From: Tautonia plasticadhaerens
Lineage (GTDB): Bacteria > Planctomycetota > Planctomycetia > Isosphaerales > Isosphaeraceae
Direction of reading: 5' to 3'
Assembly: GCF_007752535.1 (NCBI RefSeq)
Contig: NZ_CP036427.1
Span: 186,001 to 250,000 of the forward strand
Length of the DNA: 64,000 nt
The notes below the pieces were generated by a model. The model had not been told where the DNA came from. It saw only the letters and a program-made list of their open reading frames with translations, and searched no databases. The position numbers were made by a program, and so were the translations under genes. Below, piece by piece: positions 26,514-34,651 of the stretch; within the stretch, counting starts at the first letter, position 1, and each line of letters starts with the position of its first letter.

Positions 26514-27173
26514 TCATGCCATTCGTCGATTTCGAGAACGATTACCGCCGCCGAGTCGCGGACGCTTCGGCCTCGCGGTACCGGACAGGTGAGCCCCCTG
26601 GACGACCGACAGGTGGCAGTCCCGATACGCTATGCCACTCCCGCAGGGGCAAGGCTCGGTGACGCGGATTGACCCACGCGCCCGGACCGCCTCGACGATC
26701 CCTTCCGTGCCGTGCGACCTGGCTTCGCCCGGCCAGACGGCCGGTGGGCCCTCGGCTACCTTCGCCGCGAGGTCTCGCTGATAGATGACCTCCTTCCTCA
26801 GGAAGGAGGCGGTGACCGCCAGCAGTTCCCCCAGCGAGTCCTCCCGCGCGAAGTCGATGCCCGACTCTCCCGGGACGAAGAGGCAGAGTCTCCAGTCGGG
26901 CTCGATGTGCGAGTCGAATCCGTTCCGCCATCGGTCACGGTGACTATACAAATAGACGGACGGCACAAGTCCCGCGTCTGGGAAGCGGTCCGGGTAGGTG
27001 ACCCTGATGTTGAACGGGCCGTACTCGTGCCCGTGGCGGGACAGGACGCTGAGGTGGCCGGTGATGAAGGCCGTGCCCCTCGGGTCCACTCCGGGCCGGG
27101 CGCAGAAGAGGAGCTTGCGTGCGACCTCCCGCTCCGTACGCCAGCGCTCAGGGTTCCGGTCGTACCACCCCAT
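26514..27173 (-). CDS. E2-like ubiquitin-conjugating-fold protein with C-terminal SEC-C motif
   Basis: Residues 1-135 fit the prokaryotic E2 pattern. YGPFNIRVTYPDRFPDAG corresponds to the E2 central sheet and the (h)P-x-x-FP motif. DSHIEPDWRLCLFVPGE places Cys97 where the E2 active-site Cys is expected. EDSLGELLAVTASFLRKEVI is the following helix. After a linker, CPCGSGIAYRDCH (175-187) is a SEC-C zinc-binding motif. The gene starts 6 bases after the cyclase stop, so it is co-translated with it. E2-like proteins modify or prime the cyclase in type II CBASS; an E2 in a Pycsar-type operon is not something I know to be described. No E1 or JAB protease gene is adjacent. The E2 call rests on motif reading only. 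Confidence 0.65.
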   Translation of the reverse strand: MGWYDRNPERWRTEREVARKLLFCARPGVDPRGTAFITGHLSVLSRHGHEYGPFNIRVTYPDRFPDAGLVPSVYLYSHRDRWRNGFDSHIEPDWRLCLFVPGESGIDFAREDSLGELLAVTASFLRKEVIYQRDLAAKVAEGPPAVWPGEARSHGTEGIVEAVRARGSIRVTEPCPCGSGIAYRDCHLSVVQGAHLSGTARPKRPRLGGGNRSRNRRMA

Positions 27174-27179
27174 GGTATC

Positions 27180-28760
27180 CTACTTCCCGGACCATGGCTT
27201 CGAGGCGCCCATGGCGGGCCGGGTCGGCTCGCCGCCCGGGGTAATGATGCCGAAGCCGCCCCCGGCCCGCTTGACCGCCAGCCGGTTCGCCCTCGCCGAC
27301 TCCTCCTCTTCGATCTCGTCGAGGCGGGGGAAGGTCAGGCCCTCGGCGACGAACGCCCCGCTGCCATCCTGGCGGAACCACCCCTTGAGCGTCCCCTCGG
27401 GCAGGGCGTCGTGGATCGTCCGACTGATGCGGATCTCCCCGCCCCCTGATCGGAGTTGGAGGTCCTCGGCCGACTCCACCTCCGGCCCCAAGACGATGAC
27501 GATCCGCCGACCCTGCTTGCCGAGTCGCGTCACCAGCGTCCGGCCAACATCGAGCCCGATGGCGACCTTGAGATCCTTCTGCTCACCCAGGTGCTCGTTC
27601 AGGACGTGGGCCATCGAGGACTGGATGCCCACGGCCAGATCCACCGCGTTGCGGCACCGGTCGGAGAAGCCCTCGTCGCCGGTCGGGGTATGGACGAGGG
27701 CGATCACTCGATCTCCCTGGTGCTGGATCACGAGACCCTCGTAATCCTTCTTGATGACGGCGTGGAACTCCCGTCGGATCATGTGCAACTTGCGGACGAG
27801 CGAGGCCACCGAGTCGTCGGACTCGGCCCGCTGGACGTACTTGGTGAAGCCGTCGATGTCCGCGAAGATGGCGATGGCGTCGGTCCGCTTGCACCTCCGC
27901 TCGGTCAGCACGTCAGGGTCGATCAGGGTGCCGGCCTCGACGACCTCGATCTGGTCCAATGGCAGTTCATCGCGGTAGCCTTCGGTCTTCTCCCTGAGGG
28001 CATCTTCGTCGTATCGGACACCGAGTTCCTCGGCCAGGTCGGCGTGGTCCTTCCAGCGTAGGCCCTTGGCCTGGTAGGTCACCTCGCCCGAGACCGTCCT
28101 GGATCTGGAGAAGTGTCCCTTGAGGCACTCTGGAAGGGCATCGTACACCGGCCTGGTGAGGGTGATTGTGCCGCCGCCGTCGAGTATCTTGGCCCCGAGG
28201 TTGGCGCACGAGCCCAGGCAGATCCGCTCACGTTCCCCGTGGAATCCGATGTTGGCCACGTAGCTCTGCCCGGCGGCGATGCCGACAGCCCCTCGGAGGT
28301 TTCGCACCTCGGAGAAGACGCCATTGAACACATCGTAGAGATACGAGTTCAGCGTGATGCCCATGATGACCGCGCGCTTCGCCCGCTCGGCCACTCGTCG
28401 CTCGCATTCCTCCTCGTCTTCGTGGTCGTAGGGCTTGAAGTTCAGGCAATGCAACCGGGCCGCCTGGAGTTGGATCGGCTTGATCTCGTCCTCGCGGAGC
28501 AGGTCGCCCTGGACCTTTCGGAGGACGCTCGCAGCCCGGATCAACCTCTTCTGCTCCCGCTTGTCGCCGCCCGCGTCCCCGACCGCGAGGTGGAAGTTCG
28601 GGACATCGACATAGATGTGGACGCCCTGAACCCGCCGGACATCCTTGGTCCCGAGGTTCGTGAAGTCGGTGTCCCGCCGTAGGTCAGAGACGTTGACCTC
28701 GAAGCTCCCCGAGCCGTGCAACGACACGCGGCGTCTGGCCCTCTGCTCGTCCCAAGCCAT
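27180..28760 (-). CDS. Pycsar-type pyrimidine cyclase (two class III cyclase-like domains)
   Basis: The start at 28760 (MAWDEQRARR) follows GGAG about 8 bases upstream and gives 526 residues. The C-terminal half is a class III nucleotide cyclase: IAIFADIDGFTKYV with metal ligand Asp301, GLVIQHQGDRVIALVH with Asp350, and KVAIGLDVGRTLVTRLGKQG. The N-terminal half (40-240) is a second, diverged cyclase-like domain: VHIYVDVPNFHLAVGD and AVGIAAGQSYVANIG. A pseudo-dimer of this kind is typical of PycC proteins, which make cCMP or cUMP during phage infection. The neighbouring CNB-TIR effector supports this role. The base specificity cannot be read from the sequence. It is the first gene of the minus-strand operon. 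Confidence 0.8.
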   Translation of the reverse strand: MAWDEQRARRRVSLHGSGSFEVNVSDLRRDTDFTNLGTKDVRRVQGVHIYVDVPNFHLAVGDAGGDKREQKRLIRAASVLRKVQGDLLREDEIKPIQLQAARLHCLNFKPYDHEDEEECERRVAERAKRAVIMGITLNSYLYDVFNGVFSEVRNLRGAVGIAAGQSYVANIGFHGERERICLGSCANLGAKILDGGGTITLTRPVYDALPECLKGHFSRSRTVSGEVTYQAKGLRWKDHADLAEELGVRYDEDALREKTEGYRDELPLDQIEVVEAGTLIDPDVLTERRCKRTDAIAIFADIDGFTKYVQRAESDDSVASLVRKLHMIRREFHAVIKKDYEGLVIQHQGDRVIALVHTPTGDEGFSDRCRNAVDLAVGIQSSMAHVLNEHLGEQKDLKVAIGLDVGRTLVTRLGKQGRRIVIVLGPEVESAEDLQLRSGGGEIRISRTIHDALPEGTLKGWFRQDGSGAFVAEGLTFPRLDEIEEEESARANRLAVKRAGGGFGIITPGGEPTRPAMGASKPWSGK

Positions 28761-29199
28761 CAGGTTCTCCAGCCTTGCGGCGCAATTTGCCGATCGGTTC
28801 GGTCCTACAAGCCTGCCCGTCCGGTGATTGAGCGGCGATCGAATACCTCTCACCGCCGTCAAACCGTCGTCCAGCAGGAGATGTGGAGGGAGTGCTAGCG
28901 CCCGCGACTGCCGTCGTCCACCAATTCGTCGTAGGCTTGGCGACGCGGAATGGTAACTCCCCTCCGACCCGACCCATGGCGTCATGGATTTGTAGGATGA
29001 GGTCCTTGATCATCCGACCGGCCCGGACATACAATTTCTTGGGCATCGGCCGCCCGGCACCCATTGGAATGCATAATTGGTTGGGCATCTTCGGAGGACA
29101 AGGCCCCATCTCGAAACAATTTTCTGGACTATCTTGGGTCAAGGACTAGGATGATGCCCAAGACTTTTGTCGCCGACCATGGGCGCGAGGTAATGGAGG
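28761..29199. other. Divergent promoter region of the defence island
   Basis: These 440 bases separate the Pycsar-type operon (minus) from the XRE/ImmA-IrrE gene (plus). GC content is lower than in neighbouring genes. A minus-strand frame (to 28684) includes KKLYVRAGRMIKDLILQIHD and could be a short leader gene, but the evidence is weak. No clear operator repeat is seen, although the divergent HTH protein is a natural candidate regulator. Confidence 0.3.
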
Positions 29200-30369
29200 A
29201 TGACGACGCAGGCCGCCCGGCATCGAGAGCCGATCGGGATCGGCCCCCTGATCCGCAAGCAACGAGAGGCGACTCGCATGACCGTCGCCCACCTCGCCCA
29301 ACGCATCGGGGTGAGCCGCAATACCATCACCAATTATGAGAGCGGTAAGACCGAGCCGAGCGCAGGTGATCTGGTCCGGATCGCCGACGCGTTGGGATGT
29401 CCTCTGGTCGCATTGCTCGGCGACGACGTTGCCCCTCCTCCCCCCCGCTTCGCGTTCAGGGCACATACGGCCCTCCGCAAGGATCCCTCGATCATCCTCA
29501 TGGTCCGCAGGTACTTGCGGGCCTACTCGGAGATCGAGGAGATCGCGGGCGTCCGGCTCCCCGGGGCCTTACGCCAGTTCGTCCTGGACGCGGACGGCCC
29601 CTTAGGGGACCGGGACATCGAGATGGCGGCTGACACACTCAGGGAGTCGTGCGGCCTCCGGGACTGCGGCCCGGAGAACATCGCGGGTATCCTTGAGGGC
29701 CTCGGCGTCCGATGCCTGTTCTTCGACCACGACTCCAGGGGTTTGGACGGGATCAGCACCATCCAGGGCGACTTGATGCTGGTCCTGCTGAGGGATCGGA
29801 CCCGGAACATCGAGCGGACGATCTTCAGCGCCGCCCACGAATTGGGGCATCTGGTGCTCCATCCCCACTTGTTCACCGCCGAGGCCCGAGACGACGACCC
29901 GGGCCGGAAGTACGAGGAGGAGGCCAATAAGTTCGCCGGATGCTTCCTCGTCCCCAGCGACGATCTCGTCCGAATTTGGCGCGAGGAGCGGCTGGGCCGA
30001 TTGCCCCTGTTCCACGCGTTGCTGCTGCTCAAGCGGGTCTTCCGGGTGAGCTTCTTCTGCCTCTACCGCCGGGTCACTGAACTGGGACTGGCGAAGGAGG
30101 AGTACCCGATTTTTATCAGTCAAATTAAGAGTTGGCTGGGAATCGGCGGCAAGGCATCGATGGAGGATCTGGAGCCGGAGCCGCTCGACCCCGGGGCGCT
30201 CTACCGAACGACCCGGTTCCAGCGACTCGTCCGATCGGCGTTCCTCCAGGACCTCATCGGTGTCGCCAAGGTCGCCGAACTGCTCCAGATCACCGTTCAT
30301 GATGCGTCGGAGATGACATCGGACTGGCTGAGGCCCAGGGATGTGCTGGTGGACGAACGCCCTCTATGA
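29200..30369 (+). CDS. XRE-family HTH / ImmA-IrrE metallopeptidase
   Basis: The 389-residue protein begins with an XRE helix-turn-helix at about 15-70 (MTVAHLAQRIGVSRNTITNY). The ImmA/IrrE zinc-peptidase domain has the active-site helix AAHELGHLVLHPHLF (HELGH at 213-217) and the downstream EEEANKFAGCFLVPSDDL with the third ligand Glu region. The C-terminus (300-389) carries an additional helical part with REP-like DNA-binding features. Such proteins act as antitoxins or as damage- or phage-responsive regulators that cleave a repressor. It overlaps the PIN gene by 29 bases, and lies divergent from the Pycsar-type operon. Confidence 0.85.
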   Translation: MTTQAARHREPIGIGPLIRKQREATRMTVAHLAQRIGVSRNTITNYESGKTEPSAGDLVRIADALGCPLVALLGDDVAPPPPRFAFRAHTALRKDPSIILMVRRYLRAYSEIEEIAGVRLPGALRQFVLDADGPLGDRDIEMAADTLRESCGLRDCGPENIAGILEGLGVRCLFFDHDSRGLDGISTIQGDLMLVLLRDRTRNIERTIFSAAHELGHLVLHPHLFTAEARDDDPGRKYEEEANKFAGCFLVPSDDLVRIWREERLGRLPLFHALLLLKRVFRVSFFCLYRRVTELGLAKEEYPIFISQIKSWLGIGGKASMEDLEPEPLDPGALYRTTRFQRLVRSAFLQDLIGVAKVAELLQITVHDASEMTSDWLRPRDVLVDERPL

Positions 30370-30856
30370 CACCTGCTCGCTGATTTCGCTCGACTACCTC
30401 CTCTTGGAGCACCCGGGGGTCGAGCCGCATTTCTGCGGGGTCCGAGCCCTTGAAGCCAGCTTCGCGGCGGGACAGATGAGGGCCGATGCCGCCGACCGCA
30501 TTCGCGCGCGAGCTACGATCGTCGCACTTCCCGACCCGCATAACTTGGCCCATATCTTCTGCCGTTATCCCCCCTCGGTGGCACTCTCTGACATGGAGAA
30601 GCTCCTCTTCGCCGCTGCAATCCACCACGAGACCGCCGTTGTTACCCGGGACAGCCGACTGGCAAGATCGATCCGCGATGCGTCGTTGGTCGTCGGCAAC
30701 ATCGCGGTCATCCTGAGAGAGTTGGTCACCACGGAGATAGTGGCGCGGATCCGGTGCGAGGCGATTCTCCAGGCCCTCGTGAGGAGGAGCGACCTCATGC
30801 TGGGTACCCACGAACCCACCTGGGACGACTTGGAGAAGCACTGCTTCCCTGATTAA
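30341..30856 (+). CDS. PIN-like domain toxin
   Basis: The 171-residue protein has the PIN-fold layout: an N-terminal LYDTCSLISLDYLLLEH with the first acidic residue, then VALSDMEKLLFAAAIHHETA with Asp and Glu, and AVVTRDSRLARSIRDASLVV with the last Asp. These four acidic positions coordinate Mg2+ in PIN ribonucleases. The 29-base overlap with the XRE/ImmA-IrrE gene indicates translational coupling. The pair matches the DUF4411-like toxin with COG2856 antitoxin arrangement. The start could also be a GTG a few codons in. Confidence 0.75.
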   Translation: MCWWTNALYDTCSLISLDYLLLEHPGVEPHFCGVRALEASFAAGQMRADAADRIRARATIVALPDPHNLAHIFCRYPPSVALSDMEKLLFAAAIHHETAVVTRDSRLARSIRDASLVVGNIAVILRELVTTEIVARIRCEAILQALVRRSDLMLGTHEPTWDDLEKHCFPD

Positions 30857-31059
30857 CCCGAAGGCCGTAGCAAGAGAGACGGTGAGGGGGCCTGGATTCC
30901 GAAAGCAACTTTCCGACAGGTGAGTCAGCCCCGACGGATCGCGGGGGCGCCCATGCTCGAACAGCATCAGCGCGACCAGCCCTGGGTACCGGCGATTGGC
31001 ACCCGGGCCGGTCGAAGGGGAAGCCACCCCGGACATACCCCGTTCAAGGCCCGGCTGCA

Positions 31060-31590
31060 TCAGCAGGAGGCCGACCGTTCACAGGCCACGAGTGACTGCT
31101 TGACGATTCGCGCTTCGCTTCGGGTCTTGTACGGCCCGCCGACGCGCGAGAAGCTGCCTTCCCTGCCTTCCCTGCCCTCCCGCACGACGTACCACCCCAG
31201 GCGACCTCGGACGACTCCCCATCGGCTCCTCGGCCGCGCCACTGGTACGTTGCGACCGAGGGTCGGCGATATCCCGTGATCGTGAGGGCGGGAGGCCGAG
31301 GATCGTCGGAGAACATCGAGCAGGCCCGAGTCGCGGAGCGCCCGGACGTGCTTGCAGGTTGTACCGTTCCCCTCATGGCGGTATCGGTGATCGGGGCAGG
31401 TACAGGTCGTCCCCCCATGGGTTGCCGTCACGTCGTACGTTTGGCCGTTATCGGTGTTCCCCAGCCTCCAGGATCGGATACCGACGGAACTGGCGATTGG
31501 CTCGACGTTGTAGCGAGTGCGCTCGATGTGGAGGTTCAATTGCGTAGACAATGGTGGATCCTTTCTGTGGCACGTCATCGTGCCCATCAC
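31060..31590 (-). CDS. SWIM zinc-finger protein
   Basis: The core reads NVEPIASSVGIRSWRLGN, then YDVTATHGGTTCTCPDHRYR and TTCKHVRALRDSGLLDVL: a CxCx(n)CxH SWIM zinc finger. SWIM domains bind DNA or protein and occur in SWI2/SNF2 helicases and small stand-alone planctomycete proteins. The C-terminal 35 residues (WYVVREGREGREGSFSRVGG, then YKTRSEARIVKQSL) look like a separate small module. The start is uncertain: ATG codons at 31590 and just after, or TTG about 13 codons further in, preceded by AAAGGA. It points away from the PIN gene. Confidence 0.7.
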   Translation of the reverse strand: MMGTMTCHRKDPPLSTQLNLHIERTRYNVEPIASSVGIRSWRLGNTDNGQTYDVTATHGGTTCTCPDHRYRHEGNGTTCKHVRALRDSGLLDVLRRSSASRPHDHGISPTLGRNVPVARPRSRWGVVRGRLGWYVVREGREGREGSFSRVGGPYKTRSEARIVKQSLVACERSASC

Positions 31591-31732
31591 CCCTTCTTCG
31601 GGGTACTGCCGACCAGGAGGATTTCTGTACGACCTCCCGGCATTGTCATCGGCACGTCATCGTGCCGGGCCCCCATCGTCGGGGCGGATCTGCTCCCGAC
31701 ACAGCCATGTGCCGGTCACTGCAATGACCTTA

Positions 31733-32641
31733 AGAAGCCCTGACAAAACCGTGTGGCATGGAGTTTGCGCCCTGGTGCTGTTTTCCTCCGAACCGAAGGA
31801 GACACCACCATGGCGAGCGCCCACATGCCGGACGAGTTCTTCGATCTGGTTGCCCACCACCTGCCGCCGGAACCGGCCATCGGCCCCTACGGCGGGCGTC
31901 CGCCGATCGGGCACCGGGTCGCCCTGCGTGTCATCTGGTTCGTCCTGGCCACCGGCAATCGCTGGGAGGATGTCCCGCAGGAACTCGGCTGCTCAGGTCG
32001 CACCGCCCATCGCCGGCTGCGGGCCTGGGAGGAGGCCGGCATCTGGGACCGCCTCCATGCCGACCTGCTGAGGCTGCTCCGCAAGGCTGGCAAGCTGGAG
32101 ACCGACACGGTGGTCGTCGACGGCGTGACGGTGCGGGCCTCCGGCGGCGGCGAGGCGACCGGCCCGAGCCCCGTCGACCGCAGCAGGAAGGGCACGAAGC
32201 ACACGGTGATGGTCAGTCGCACCGGAGTGCCGCTGGCGATCCGCACCGCCGGGGCCAACGAGAGCGACCACCGCCAGATCATCCCGCTGGTGCTCGACTT
32301 CCCGAGCGTCGCCGGCAAACCGGGCAGGCCGAAGCAGTTGCCGGATGACCTGTATGCCGACCGGGGCTACGACAGCGAGGGGACGAGGGCGTTACTGCGT
32401 TGGATGGGCATCGAGCCGCACATCGCCAAGCGTCGGACACCGCACGGCAGCGGGCTGGGCAAGGTCCGCTGGGTGGTGGAGCGGACGATCGGCTGGATCA
32501 AGGGCCTGCGGCGGATGCGGGTGCGGTACGACCGGCTGGGGGTGATCCAGGACGCCTGGACGACCCTGGCGGCCTGTGTCATCTGCTTCCGTATCCTCCA
32601 CCAGGATGTGATGTGATTCACCCGGTTTTGTCAGGGCTTCT
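31733..32641 (+). mobile_element. IS5-family element copy 1 (909 bp)
   Basis: Terminal inverted repeats AGAAGCCCTGACAAAACCG are perfect for 19 bases and the element is 909 bp. The flanking triplets TAA and TTA fit the T/A-rich targets of this family. A second copy in the opposite orientation lies at 42454-43362 and differs at only a few positions (CAG against CGG at Gln/Arg of VIQDAW/VIRDAW). Confidence 0.9.
31810..32616 (+). CDS. IS5-family transposase
   Basis: The single 268-residue frame starts MASAHMPDEFFDLV with AAGGAG upstream. It has a DUF4096-type N-terminal part (GGRPPIGHRVALRVIWFVLA and GNRWEDVPQELGCSGRTAHR) and a DDE_Tnp_1 part: TDTVVVDGVTVRA (first Asp), LYADRGYDSEGTRALLR (second Asp) and VRWVVERTIGWIKGLRRMRV (Glu). 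It ends in ICFRILHQDVM. It appears intact. Confidence 0.9.
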   Translation: MASAHMPDEFFDLVAHHLPPEPAIGPYGGRPPIGHRVALRVIWFVLATGNRWEDVPQELGCSGRTAHRRLRAWEEAGIWDRLHADLLRLLRKAGKLETDTVVVDGVTVRASGGGEATGPSPVDRSRKGTKHTVMVSRTGVPLAIRTAGANESDHRQIIPLVLDFPSVAGKPGRPKQLPDDLYADRGYDSEGTRALLRWMGIEPHIAKRRTPHGSGLGKVRWVVERTIGWIKGLRRMRVRYDRLGVIQDAWTTLAACVICFRILHQDVM

Positions 32642-32925
32642 TATGTTCGCGGAGGGATTCGATCGGGCTGCTTCGAGGCCGAGGGGCGTTCATTCACCGA
32701 CTGGTGACATTTTCAGGGCCGTGTCCTACCTAAACAATTCCAGTACCGCCTCGGATCGAGGCAGTACCGATCGGCGGTGGCGTGGCGACACCCGATTCCC
32801 CCTGGCCTCTGATTTCTCGCTTCGGATTGCCCCGATGAGGGGGTAGACTGACCCGAGTCCGGGTCGCCGCTGCAACGACCTCGGCGATCAGATAGCTGTG
32901 ACATAGGATAGACAGGAGGATCGGC

Positions 32926-33156
32926 ATGCCGTTCCACATCCAACTCGACCACGCCCGCATGAACGCGTATTGGTGCGACCGCTGCGGGCGTGTGGTGGAC
33001 TCCGATCGGGAGCCTTACCACTTCCATCTGGAACAGTGCGGGGGGTGCCGGATGTTCCGGAGGATCGACGAGGATTGGGGGTGGTGCCGGAATCGAAAGT
33101 CGGTCTATTGCGGCCGGCTGATGTTCGAGCACGATACGTGTTCGGTGCACGCCTGA
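32926..33156 (+). CDS. Small zinc-ribbon-like protein
   Basis: The 76-residue protein contains WCDRCGRVVDSD, HLEQCGGCRMFRRI and WGWCRNRKSVYCGRLMF: paired CxxC motifs that should bind zinc. AGGAGG lies 7 bases before the ATG. No named family is recognised. Seven Cys in 76 residues and no hydrophobic segment indicate a cytoplasmic zinc protein. A strong inverted pair of the dispersed repeat follows 50 bases after the stop. Confidence 0.65.
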   Translation: MPFHIQLDHARMNAYWCDRCGRVVDSDREPYHFHLEQCGGCRMFRRIDEDWGWCRNRKSVYCGRLMFEHDTCSVHA

Positions 33157-33206
33157 GCCGGCCGGGCTTGTTCGGCGACGCGATCCCGACGGACGGGATG
33201 GCCCTT

Positions 33207-33245
33207 GCCCCCTGCTCCGCCGTCGCCTCACGCGGAGCAGGGGGC
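33207..33245. repeat. Inverted pair of the dispersed repeat core forming a 14-bp hairpin
   Basis: GCCCCCTGCTCCGC (33207-33220) is exactly complementary to GCGGAGCAGGGGGC (33232-33245) with an 11-base loop. Both arms contain the family core. It lies between the zinc-ribbon gene and the enolase-family gene, and could also end transcription of the former, although no T tract follows. Confidence 0.75.
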
Positions 33246-33323
33246 GACGATGATCGCTTCCCCCGGAGGCTCCTTCCGGCGAACCTGGGCGGGACACGCT
33301 CGGTCATCAAGCGAGGGTAAACC

Positions 33324-34571
33324 ATGAATCTCGATCGTCGATCCTTCCTCGGGGCCGTCGCCCTGGCCGGGACGACAAGGCCCGGATTCGCCGCCCCGGA
33401 TCAGCCGGTCACCGTCGAGCACCTCGACCGGATCGCCCAGGCCCCGGTTCTCCAGGTCGACGACCTGGCCTCGCCCGTCCAGATCGACTCGATGGAACTG
33501 CTCCGCAACGGCCGCGACTTCCTCGTCCGCGTCCGGGACAAGGACGGTGCGGAGGGGATGTCCGTCGCCAACTCGATGCACCTCATCCACACCCATCCGA
33601 TCTTCGTCAACCGCGTCGCCCCCGTCTTCGTGGGCAAAGACGCCCGGCGGCTCGAAGACCTGCTCTGGGAACTCTACCGCCACGCGGACAACTACAAGTA
33701 CCAGGGACTCGCCCTCTGGGTCTGCGTCGCCGCCGCCGAGTTCGCCGTCCTCGACCTGCTCGGCAAGCTCGCCGGCAAGCCGATCGGCGACCTGCTCGGG
33801 GGCGTCCGCCGCCGAGACATCGCCGTCTACCGGGCCAGCGGAACCCGGGGCAATACCCCGGAGGAGGAGATCGAAGACCTGAAGCGGCTCGTCGCCGAGA
33901 GCGGGGCCAAGGCCCTGAAGTTCCGCCTCGGGGGGCGGATGCGGCGAGATGACGCCGACTCCCTCCCGGGCCGTTCGGAGACGCTCATCCCGCTCGTCCG
34001 CGAGACCTTCGGCCCCGAGATGACCCTCTACGCGGATGCGAACAGCTCGTACGGTGCCGAGAAGGCGATCGAGGTTGGCCGATTGATGGAGGAGTACGAT
34101 TACGGCTTCTACGAGGAGCCCTGCCGCTTCGACCACCTCGAAGAGACCAAGGCCGTGGCCGATGCCCTCCGGATTCCCGTCGCCGGAGGCGAGCAGGAGT
34201 CCAGCGAGTACCGCTTCCGCTGGATGATCGCCAACCGTGCCGTCGACATCGTGCAGCCCGACCTGCACTACTACGGCGGCTTCATCCGCTCGATGCGGGT
34301 CGCCCGCATGGCCGACGCCGCCGGGATGCCCTGCACGCCGCACATGTCGGGGTCGGGCCTGGGCTACCTCGACGCGGCCCACTTCGTCTCGTGCATCCCG
34401 AACCCGGTGCCGTACACCGAGTTCAAGGGGAACGCCGACATCCCGGTGAGCAGCGAGACCTCCTCTCTGAAGGCCGAGGGCGGCGTGGTGCGGGTGCCGA
34501 GCGGGCCGGGGTTCGGGATCACGATCGACCCGGCGTTCGTGCGGGAGGCGGAGGTCGTCACGACCTCCTGA
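33324..34571 (+). CDS. Exported enolase-superfamily (mandelate racemase-like) enzyme
   Basis: The 415-residue protein starts with a twin-arginine signal (NLDRRSFLGAVALAG), so it is folded before export. The enolase-superfamily barrel shows ALKFRLGG with a catalytic Lys, TLYADANSSYGAEKAIEV (metal Asp), YGFYEEPCRFDHLEE (metal Glu), VAGGEQESSEYRFR (metal Glu) and IVQPDLHYYGG. PCTPHMSGSGLG supplies a His acid/base. Such enzymes remove a proton next to a carboxylate in sugar acids, giving dehydration or racemisation. The exact substrate is not visible. A palindromic hairpin follows about 50 bases after the stop. Confidence 0.8.
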   Translation: MNLDRRSFLGAVALAGTTRPGFAAPDQPVTVEHLDRIAQAPVLQVDDLASPVQIDSMELLRNGRDFLVRVRDKDGAEGMSVANSMHLIHTHPIFVNRVAPVFVGKDARRLEDLLWELYRHADNYKYQGLALWVCVAAAEFAVLDLLGKLAGKPIGDLLGGVRRRDIAVYRASGTRGNTPEEEIEDLKRLVAESGAKALKFRLGGRMRRDDADSLPGRSETLIPLVRETFGPEMTLYADANSSYGAEKAIEVGRLMEEYDYGFYEEPCRFDHLEETKAVADALRIPVAGGEQESSEYRFRWMIANRAVDIVQPDLHYYGGFIRSMRVARMADAAGMPCTPHMSGSGLGYLDAAHFVSCIPNPVPYTEFKGNADIPVSSETSSLKAEGGVVRVPSGPGFGITIDPAFVREAEVVTTS

Positions 34572-34621
34572 ATCGCCGAGCGGCGGGCTGATATGGCGGC
34601 ACCCCCGACCGATTGAGGTCG

Positions 34622-34651
34622 TACCCCGGCGAAGCCGGCTTCGCCGGGGTA
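34622..34651. terminator. Perfect palindrome after the enolase-family gene
   Basis: TACCCCGGCGAAGCC is followed directly by its complement GGCTTCGCCGGGGTA, a 15-bp stem with GCCGGC at its centre, 50 bases beyond the stop at 34571. No T run follows. It is probably a transcription stop or mRNA-end structure. Confidence 0.6.

Noticed and set aside
28684-29142. Minus-strand frame between the Pycsar-like operon and the XRE gene
   Set aside because: Part of it looks protein-like, but it overlaps the cyclase start, lacks a clear ribosome site and matches no family.
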